The position numbers and the translations under genes are program-made. A stretch of 44,615 bases of DNA from Actinomycetales bacterium Ga0077552 (GTDB lineage Bacteria > Actinomycetota > Actinomycetes > Actinomycetales > Microbacteriaceae): NCBI GenBank assembly GCA_001464255.1, contig LNFD01000192.1, forward strand, positions 1 to 44,615, written 5' to 3'. Positions 39,345-44,615 of this stretch are shown here, piece after piece; within the stretch, counting starts at the first letter, position 1, and every line of letters begins with the position of its first letter. The notes under the pieces were generated by a model. That model was not told the DNA's origin. It searched no databases and worked only from the letters and a program-made list of their open reading frames with translations.

Positions 39345-40049
39345 TCAGTCCACCCGGAAGGTGGTGCCGGTGTCGAGCTGCGGGATGGTGCCCTGGACGA
39401 TCGACATCGGCAGCGCGCGTTGGGCGATGCCCGAGCCCAGCGTCGTCATGTCGACGGTCGCGCCGCCGGAGGTGAGCGCGAGCGTGATGGTGTCGCCATC
39501 GGGCGCGGTCTTCACGAAGTACACGACGCCCTCGGAGAGCCCGGTGGGCAGCGTGGAGCCGAGGAGGCTGCGGAAGACGACGCGGTCGTCGACCACGAGG
39601 CCGTGGCCCACGATCTTGATCTCGTCGGTGGAGGGGAGCCCCACGAACGGCTTGCTGAACCCGCCCGTGGTGGGCCCGATGATGCCGCGCGCGATGACCT
39701 TGCCCGCTCCGGACGAGGCCGTGCCGACCTGGAAGTGCGTTGCCTCGACGGCGGCGCCCGCGTTGGACCGCTGGCCGAAGGCCGCAGTAGCGGCGAGCGC
39801 CGTTGCCCCGCCGGACGCTGCCGCGAACCCGGCGCCTCGAGCCAAGGCCACCCGTGCGTACCCGGTGTACGAGACCTCCGCCGTCGTCTGGTCGCTGATC
39901 TCGCCGGGGTCGGCGGTATGCAGCGAGAGGTACAGGGACCCCGCCGCCGCGCTCGGCAGAAGGCCCGCCGCATCGCCCACGAGCGTGATGGCCGCGTTGC
40001 GGAAGATGTGATCCATCAGCTCGTTTTCGAAGGTGTTGCCGAACGACAT
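39345..40049 (-). CDS. Tail fibre-like structural protein
   Basis: 234 residues, ATG after TGAGGAG. The N-terminus (ENELMDHIFRNAAITLVGDA) and LYLSLHTADPG, YTGYARVAL are typical of a common phage tail-fibre or tail-knob family. Beta-rich C-terminus. Directly upstream of the 38532 gene. Confidence 0.7.
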   Translation of the reverse strand: MSFGNTFENELMDHIFRNAAITLVGDAAGLLPSAAAGSLYLSLHTADPGEISDQTTAEVSYTGYARVALARGAGFAAASGGATALAATAAFGQRSNAGAAVEATHFQVGTASSGAGKVIARGIIGPTTGGFSKPFVGLPSTDEIKIVGHGLVVDDRVVFRSLLGSTLPTGLSEGVVYFVKTAPDGDTITLALTSGGATVDMTTLGSGIAQRALPMSIVQGTIPQLDTGTTFRVD

Positions 40050-40058
40050 GCAGACTCC

Positions 40059-40841
40059 TCACCAGCCAGCGGCTGAAACCCAGTTCCCCAGCGCATCGAG
40101 CTCGCGGCTCGACAGGGAGCCCTCCGCCCAGACCCATGCCCCGAGCACGTCGATCCGCCCCTCGTCGTCGCGGCAGGCGCGGTCGAGGTCCGAGACGAGC
40201 CGTCCCGGGCCGTCGTCGAGCTCACCAGCGACGGGAGCGCCCTTCCGCTCGTAGCTGGCGAGGTGTGGAACCACAGAGGCGTCGTCCCAGAGGCCGCGCA
40301 GCACCTCGAGCCCAGCGCGCACCCGGGCGGCCTTCGCCGCGCGGAGGTAGGCCTGCCACCCGAGCCAGCCGCGGCCGACGATCGCCTTCCATGGGAACGC
40401 TCCGCGCTCGGTCGGCAGGCCGTAGGTCGTGAGGCCGACCATCGTCGCCTCGGTCGCACCATCGACCAACGTCGACCAGGCGGCGACGAGCTCGTCGTGG
40501 AGGCCGCGGTAGGGCTCCTCGGCGTCGAGGATGTACCCGCGAAGCGGGAGGCGCTGGGAGAGCGTCAGGAGCTCCTCGGTGACCCGTGCGCCCAGCTTCG
40601 CCCGGTCGTGCCCCGGGAGGGCGTACGCGTGCACATCGAGGCCCGCGCCAACGAGCTGCTCGACCACGCGAGCGAACGCCGCCCGCCGCGGGCGCCACCC
40701 GTCCGAGGCCTCGGCGCACAACCCAACGTGCTTCGCTCCCGCGCGCTGAAGGCGCTCGACGAGCCGCGACGTGGCTGCGGCGCCAGCGACGCTGTCGCCG
40801 CGCTCGCAGTAGATGCCGAGACCTCGGGGGATCGTGGTCAC
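40059..40841 (-). CDS. Glycoside-hydrolase-like TIM-barrel protein, possible lysin or tail glycosidase
   Basis: 260 residues, GTG 40841 overlapping the preceding stop. GIYCERGDS, then HVGLCAEASDGW, LDVHAYALPG, LRGYILDAEEPYRG, VGLTTYGLP, GWLGWQAYL and DVLGAWVWAEG give the succession of strands of a barrel, with ILDAEEPY a likely catalytic acid position. Resembles GH25-like or related muramidase folds, but I cannot name a family. In this late cluster it may be the endolysin or a virion-bound glycosidase. Confidence 0.5.
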   Translation of the reverse strand: MTTIPRGLGIYCERGDSVAGAAATSRLVERLQRAGAKHVGLCAEASDGWRPRRAAFARVVEQLVGAGLDVHAYALPGHDRAKLGARVTEELLTLSQRLPLRGYILDAEEPYRGLHDELVAAWSTLVDGATEATMVGLTTYGLPTERGAFPWKAIVGRGWLGWQAYLRAAKAARVRAGLEVLRGLWDDASVVPHLASYERKGAPVAGELDDGPGRLVSDLDRACRDDEGRIDVLGAWVWAEGSLSSRELDALGNWVSAAGW

Positions 40842-41074
40842 GCCGACTTGGCCGGCGTGATGTCGATGAAGTAGTCCTCGCCCGGCTCGAAGGCGCCGTG
40901 CACGGCGGGGTTCGAGATCGTCATCTCGAGGCTCCCGCCGGGGGTCCACTTCGACCACATCTTGTTCTCCTCACCGCTCACGGGGTGGAAGCGCACTCTC
41001 TCGAGCGCCTCATCGGATCCGCCGCCCTTCATCTTGGCGACTTCGCTGCAACGGAACTTGGCACGGACGTTCAT
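40838..41074 (-). CDS. Conserved small phage protein
   Basis: 78 residues, ATG 41074 after GAGGAGAGAA. MNVRAKFRCSEVAKM and GSLEMTISNPA, then FEPGEDYFIDIT, match a small protein common in phage late regions (about 80 residues, unknown function). Beta-rich. Confidence 0.7.
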   Translation of the reverse strand: MNVRAKFRCSEVAKMKGGGSDEALERVRFHPVSGEENKMWSKWTPGGSLEMTISNPAVHGAFEPGEDYFIDITPAKSA

Positions 41075-41114
41075 GGTTCTCTCCTCGGCGCCGCACATCG
41101 CGGCGCGTCATCGT

Positions 41115-41285
41115 TCATCGCGCGGGCTGCGGTCCGAGACGCTGGGTGTCGTCCTCGGCGCGCCGGCTCCGCTCGACGTCCTCCTCGAGCTGCAGACGCG
41201 GGATCACGCGCTCGAGGGCGCCGCGGGCGGCCTCGTCGAGCTGCCCCGATGCGAGCAGCCGGCGGAGTGCGGCAGCGTCGCTCAT
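41115..41285 (-). CDS. Small helical protein
   Basis: 56 residues, ATGA overlap. One helix pair (AALRRLLASGQLDEAARGAL), charged C-terminus. Not recognised. Confidence 0.55.
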   Translation of the reverse strand: MSDAAALRRLLASGQLDEAARGALERVIPRLQLEEDVERSRRAEDDTQRLGPQPAR

Positions 41286-41560
41286 GGGTGGTCGGGCCCC
41301 CTCGGAGGCGCAGCGGGGGGGGCCGTGTCCAGGCCACGCACTCGTCGGGCACGCACGCGCTCGAGGTTCTTGTCCCGGATCGCGTCGAGCGACTCCGCGG
41401 CGGGGGGCATGGCGTCGAGGCGCCCGCGCGACGCTTCGAGCATGCGGCGAATCTCCGCGGCCTCGTCGGCGTCCGCCTTCTCGATGAGCGCGTCGATGCT
41501 CGCGAAGAGCACCTTGGCGGCGACGGTGACGCCTGTCTCGATGAGCGCGTCGAGGCTCAT
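41282..41560 (-). CDS. Small helical protein
   Basis: 92 residues, ATGA overlap with the preceding gene. Amphipathic helix LIETGVTVAAKVLFASIDALIEKADADE at the start, disordered Pro-rich end. Could associate with membrane; no family recognised. Confidence 0.55.
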   Translation of the reverse strand: MSLDALIETGVTVAAKVLFASIDALIEKADADEAAEIRRMLEASRGRLDAMPPAAESLDAIRDKNLERVRARRVRGLDTAPPAAPPRGPDHP

Positions 41561-42384
41561 CGCGCACCTCCGACGTCCGCGAGGAGCACGTCGGGGAGTT
41601 GAGGCAGCTCCACGCCGACACCACGAAGCGCCGTCGCGAAGGTCCCCCAATCCACGACGAAGCGAAGCCCGGCGGTGACGAGCGCTTCGAGGATCTCCTC
41701 TCCGATGCCCGCGAGGTGAGCGACGTCGAGGCTGGATACCCACGACGAGACCGTCAGGCGGAGGCCCTCGTACGCAGCCTCCGCCGGGCGCATGTCCTCG
41801 CGCACCTGGAGCACGCACACCTCGTCCTCACACGCCGCGCTTCGCTCCTCTGCGACCTGCACCATCATCCGACGTCCGCCTTCAAGAGCGACCGTCGCGA
41901 TCGTGGCCGCCCTTGCCTGAGCGAGGAGCGCCCCGCCGCACCCTGGGAGCGCGACGAGAAGGACCGCCCAGAGACCCAACGCGCGGAGCAGCGGCGGCCC
42001 GAAGAGCCGCCATGCCGCGAGCGTGCACAGGCCGAACAGCGCGAGGTACCCGATGGCGTCGTGGGCAGCGAAGCCCGCCTCGCTGTCGTCGTCGTCCTCG
42101 TCGAGGTCGTCATCGGGGTCGAGGCGGATGGGAGCGCGCTCGACGCGGTTGACCGGCAAGCGCGATGGCGCTCCGCCCTGGCGGAACACGCTCGGTAGCG
42201 CGACACCGGTGACGGTCGTGATCACCAGTCCGACTACGTACAGGACCACTTCGCCGCGGTGCGCCTCGGGGATCGCGTAGGTGAGAGCGCTGAGGAACCC
42301 GAGCGCTGCCGCGATCACGATGGCGTGGGGGACTTTGAGCGCGTCGAGGCGCTGGAGGAGAGTCGGGTTCTTCTGGTCGGTCAT
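41557..42384 (-). CDS. Multi-pass membrane protein with lipobox-like site, holin/spanin region
   Basis: 275 residues, ATG 42384, GAGG upstream. Two N-terminal membrane helices (~18-64), an acidic stretch DDDLDEDDDDSE, two more helices (~105-150) ending in LLVALPGCGG, then a ~110-residue domain with CEDEVC. The first two helices resemble a phage holin; the LPGC looks like a lipobox inside the chain, as if a lipoprotein had been fused. Likely lysis-related. Confidence 0.55.
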   Translation of the reverse strand: MTDQKNPTLLQRLDALKVPHAIVIAAALGFLSALTYAIPEAHRGEVVLYVVGLVITTVTGVALPSVFRQGGAPSRLPVNRVERAPIRLDPDDDLDEDDDDSEAGFAAHDAIGYLALFGLCTLAAWRLFGPPLLRALGLWAVLLVALPGCGGALLAQARAATIATVALEGGRRMMVQVAEERSAACEDEVCVLQVREDMRPAEAAYEGLRLTVSSWVSSLDVAHLAGIGEEILEALVTAGLRFVVDWGTFATALRGVGVELPQLPDVLLADVGGAR

Positions 42385-42387
42385 GGT

Positions 42388-42936
42388 CTACCTCGTTGCT
42401 TGCTTGCGGAACTCCGCGAACTGTTGGTTGAGCGCCGCGAGCGAGCGCTCGAGCTCGCCGCAGCGCGCCTCGGCGCGCTGCGCACGGTCGAGCGCGTTGA
42501 GCGCCCCGTTGTTCGCCCGCTCGATCTCGACGCGGCACTCCTCGCGGTCATGGGCCCGCGCGACTTCGAGCTCCTCGCGCTCACGAGCCCGCGCGATCTC
42601 CAGCTCGGACGCCCGCGCGTTCGCCGCGTGCGCTTCGCTCCGCGCGGCTCTCACTTCGACGCGAAGCTGCTCCGACTCGGTGACCGCCGAGAGGAGGTGC
42701 CTGCCGCTCGCCTCCTCGCGCGCCCGGTCCGCCTCCGCGTCGGCCGCCCGGGTGCGCGCCTCAATGAGCCTCGTCTCGGCGATCGCCTTCCGCGCCGCCG
42801 CGAGCTTCTCCTCAGCGGCAGCGTGTCGCGGGGCGGCCTCGGCCCGGGCGCGAATCCAGAGCCCGACGGCCGTGATCACGCCCGCCACCGCGAGTAGCAG
42901 CGTGGTCAGCGTGCCGCCTGCGAGCTCCCAGGTCAT
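42388..42936 (-). CDS. i-spanin (Rz)-like membrane-anchored coiled-coil protein
   Basis: 182 residues, ATG 42936. One N-terminal membrane helix (TLTTLLLAVAGVITAVGLWI), then ~150 residues of Ala/Glu/Arg coiled coil: the architecture of Rz-type i-spanins that join inner and outer membranes at lysis. Longer than typical. The assignment relies on layout, not homology. Confidence 0.5.
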   Translation of the reverse strand: MTWELAGGTLTTLLLAVAGVITAVGLWIRARAEAAPRHAAAEEKLAAARKAIAETRLIEARTRAADAEADRAREEASGRHLLSAVTESEQLRVEVRAARSEAHAANARASELEIARAREREELEVARAHDREECRVEIERANNGALNALDRAQRAEARCGELERSLAALNQQFAEFRKQATR

Positions 42937-42992
42937 GGCAAGCCTCCACGCACGAGCAGCACCGCGAAGATGCCTTCGGGGAGGGCGTTCAC
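42933..42992 (-). CDS. 19-residue mini-ORF coupled on both sides
   Basis: GTG 42992 overlaps the tail-spike stop (GTGA) and its TGA overlaps the next ATG (ATGA). Product MNALPEGIFAVLLVRGGLP, mostly hydrophobic. It may be a real micro-protein or simply maintain ribosome passage into the spanin-like gene. Confidence 0.35.
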   Translation of the reverse strand: MNALPEGIFAVLLVRGGLP

Positions 42993-44149
42993 GGCGCCGA
43001 CTCCAGCGCAGCGAGCCGCGCCTCGATGCTCTTGATCGTGGCCGCGTCGACCTTCACCCACGCGGGTCCGTCGGGGAGGTGGATGCCCTTCGGCGCGATG
43101 AGCTGGTCAGCGCCGAGCGCGTGCCCGATGCGCGTCACGAGGAGCGACGCCAGCGAGAGCGAGCGCGCGCGGCAGATGGCCCACACCTGCGACCCGGGGC
43201 CGCCGTTGGGCCCGGGTCCGCCGTGAGCGGTGAGCCCGACCTCATGCGCGTCCTCGTTCGCTTGCCACGCGAGCGGCGTGCGGCCATCGCTGAAGCCGAC
43301 GAACGAGCGCACGCCCGAGGCCCCGGCCGTGCTGCGCACGAGCAGCCGCGAGATCTCGCCAGCGTCCACAACGAGCGGCGCCGACCGCTGCGCCGGTGGG
43401 CCAGCCTGTTGCCGCACTACGGCCGCCAGCGTGCCGCCGAGCACGATGCACGAGCCCATCTGCGTAGGAGAGTCGAGCTCGCAATAGCAGCCGACCCACA
43501 CGCTGCGCGCGGTGTCGCTGAGGTAGCCGCGGCCAGCGCACCCCTCCGCGTGGCAGTCGGTCCACGTCGAGCCGAGGAACGACCGATCGCCGATGCCGCC
43601 CCACGACGACACGACGCGCACGCCGCGCCCCGAGCCTTGCGAGTCTTGACCCGAGACGAGCACGCCGTAGCCGTCCGACCCGTACTGCCCGGGCGATGCC
43701 TCGCCGCAGTTCTCGATCGTCACGTCGTCGAGCTTCCATCCGTTCGCGTTGCCCACGCCGTTCGCGCCGTCGATGCGGATCCCGTGCTTGCCGCTGTTGA
43801 GCAGGTAGCAGCCGCGCATGTTGAACGCGGCCGTGGCCACCACGAGCGCATCGCGAGGCGCGTAGCGGTCGCCCTTGATCGCCATGTCCTCGAGCGCGCA
43901 CGAGCGCCCCAGATTGTCGATGCGCACCGTCGCGTCGCCCACGAGATGCAGCGTCGAGGCCGCGCCTCGGAACGCGCCGCCCGCCCCGCGGAGTCGGACG
44001 CCCACCGACGGCCGTAGGTCTTGGTCGATGCGGTACGTGCCGGGGGGCACGTCCACCACACGCGCGCCCGAGGAAAATGCGTCCTTGCACGCCTGCACGG
44101 ATGACATCTGGCCGGTGGGGTCTGCGCCGAAGTCGATGATGCTGGTCAT
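42989..44149 (-). CDS. Tail spike with right-handed beta-helix
   Basis: 386 residues, ATGA overlap. The N-terminus (MTSIIDFGADPTGQMSSVQA) is the pectate-lyase-like start of phage tail spikes, followed by repeated short beta turns (VRLRGAGGAF, VRIDNLGRSCALEDMAIKGD, IRIDGANGVG, GVLVSGQDSQG, FLGSTWTDCHAEGCAG) of a right-handed helix. It probably binds or cleaves host surface polysaccharide. A C-terminal helix (~355-385) may trimerise. Confidence 0.78.
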   Translation of the reverse strand: MTSIIDFGADPTGQMSSVQACKDAFSSGARVVDVPPGTYRIDQDLRPSVGVRLRGAGGAFRGAASTLHLVGDATVRIDNLGRSCALEDMAIKGDRYAPRDALVVATAAFNMRGCYLLNSGKHGIRIDGANGVGNANGWKLDDVTIENCGEASPGQYGSDGYGVLVSGQDSQGSGRGVRVVSSWGGIGDRSFLGSTWTDCHAEGCAGRGYLSDTARSVWVGCYCELDSPTQMGSCIVLGGTLAAVVRQQAGPPAQRSAPLVVDAGEISRLLVRSTAGASGVRSFVGFSDGRTPLAWQANEDAHEVGLTAHGGPGPNGGPGSQVWAICRARSLSLASLLVTRIGHALGADQLIAPKGIHLPDGPAWVKVDAATIKSIEARLAALESAP

Positions 44150-44615
44150 GCGTACGCCGCTCCGGTGATGTCTCGGCGCACGGGCGAGCCAGACACCGTG
44201 AGAGAAAGTCCGCCGATCGAGTCGACCCACGTGCCTGACCCGTCCCACTGGTCGAAGAGCCCCGCCGCGCCGGAGAACGCGCGCGAGCCGCCGGCCACCA
44301 CCTGCGCATCCCACGCGGCCACTGCGGTCGAGTCGAGCGCGGAGTCGATCCACGTCACTGAGATCAACTCGAAATCGTCGACCATCGTGGAAGAGCCCTG
44401 AATCTGGAATGCTTCGGTGGTCGGCGCCGTGTAGCTCGGGAGCGCGGTGCCCACGCTGGAGAGCGCGCCGTTGAGGTACTGCTCCAGAGTGCCGCCACGG
44501 TTCACAGCGACCGACCGGTGAATCAGGTTCTGCGCCGGGGACACGGTGTTCTGCTCCGAGACGTTGCCAGGCACAGCGGAGACCCACGTGGTCGTCAGTC
44601 GTTCGGTGGTCCTGT
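44146..44615 (-). CDS. Lectin-like (LamG) virion protein, 5' end beyond window
   Basis: Minus frame open from beyond base 44615 (partial codon there), so the N-terminus is missing. The ~155 visible residues (HRSVAVNRGGTLEQYLNG then AFQIQGSSTMVDDFELISV, WIDSALDSTAVAAWDAQVV) match the concanavalin-like/LamG type with Y-L-N-G, found at the end of phage tail and receptor-binding proteins. Coupled to the tail spike. Confidence 0.6.
   Translation of the reverse strand, partial: RTTERLTTTWVSAVPGNVSEQNTVSPAQNLIHRSVAVNRGGTLEQYLNGALSSVGTALPSYTAPTTEAFQIQGSSTMVDDFELISVTWIDSALDSTAVAAWDAQVVAGGSRAFSGAAGLFDQWDGSGTWVDSIGGLSLTVSGSPVRRDITGAAYA

Noticed and set aside
1..44615. Direct circular closure of the window ends
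   Set aside because: Joining 44615 to 1 would end the Mu F gene after six more codons and leave the lectin gene without a start; capsid and tail genes would be missing.
1..44615. CRISPR arrays or insertion sequences
   Set aside because: No regular spacer-repeat pattern and no transposase were seen.

Overview
The window is one continuous piece of a temperate, tailed double-stranded DNA bacteriophage genome (Caudoviricetes-type gene content). It is very GC-rich by eye. Coding is extremely dense, and most neighbouring genes overlap by 4 to 13 bases (ATGA or GTGA junctions), so most genes appear translationally coupled. The host cannot be fixed from sequence alone. High GC, signal-peptide lipoproteins and sigma70-like TAGGNT -10 elements would suit a high-GC Gram-negative such as a myxobacterium-like host, but this is only a guess.

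Layout. (1) 1-16869, minus strand: one long leftward series starting at a Cro-like regulator. It holds small unknowns, a MazG-like pyrophosphohydrolase, an SNF2-type helicase next to two beta-class DNA methyltransferases, a lambda O/DnaD-like initiator with a candidate iteron origin inside it, a DnaC/IstB-like helicase loader, a RuvC-fold-like protein, terminase small and large subunits, portal, and a Mu F-like head protein that runs off the left edge. (2) 16870-18052: a compact immunity switch with Cro-like and CI/ImmR-like regulators divergent across 49 bp, followed by an ImmA-like metallopeptidase. (3) 18049-19217, minus: a lipoprotein and a membrane-anchored OB-fold-like protein, probably lysogenic-conversion cargo. 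(4) 19336-31892, plus: the early operon. It has small genes, a candidate single-strand annealing protein, SbcD/Mre11-like and SbcC/Rad50-like nuclease subunits, a large C5-cytosine methyltransferase with internal repeats, a phage-encoded beta sliding clamp, coiled-coil genes, an excisionase-like gene and a tyrosine integrase. (5) 32438-32674: a candidate attP made of the 5' part of a tRNA-Gly(CCC) gene flanked by paired arm-type repeats. (6) 32674-36586: a lipoprotein candidate, a transglycosylase (TGT/DpdA)-like protein, zinc-ribbon and coiled-coil genes, and a divergent promoter pair. (7) 36633-44615, minus: the distal late genes, comprising DUF2335-like and other membrane proteins, spanin- and holin-like candidates, a glycosidase-like barrel protein, tail or surface structural proteins, a beta-helix tail spike and a lectin-domain protein cut by the right edge.

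The map makes sense as part of a circular genome. The leftward late operon leaves at base 1 (portal, Mu F protein) and re-enters at 44615 (tail spike, lysis), so the capsid, neck and tail-tube genes are missing outside the window. An intact attP with phage genes on both sides suggests unintegrated phage DNA rather than a prophage.

The regulatory logic that can be read: tandem operators (G-A/C-CTAGTC, 14-bp period) sit both in the cro/cI intergenic region and before the early operon, so one repressor probably controls both. ImmA likely inactivates that repressor. Several regulatory promoters appear to make leaderless mRNAs.
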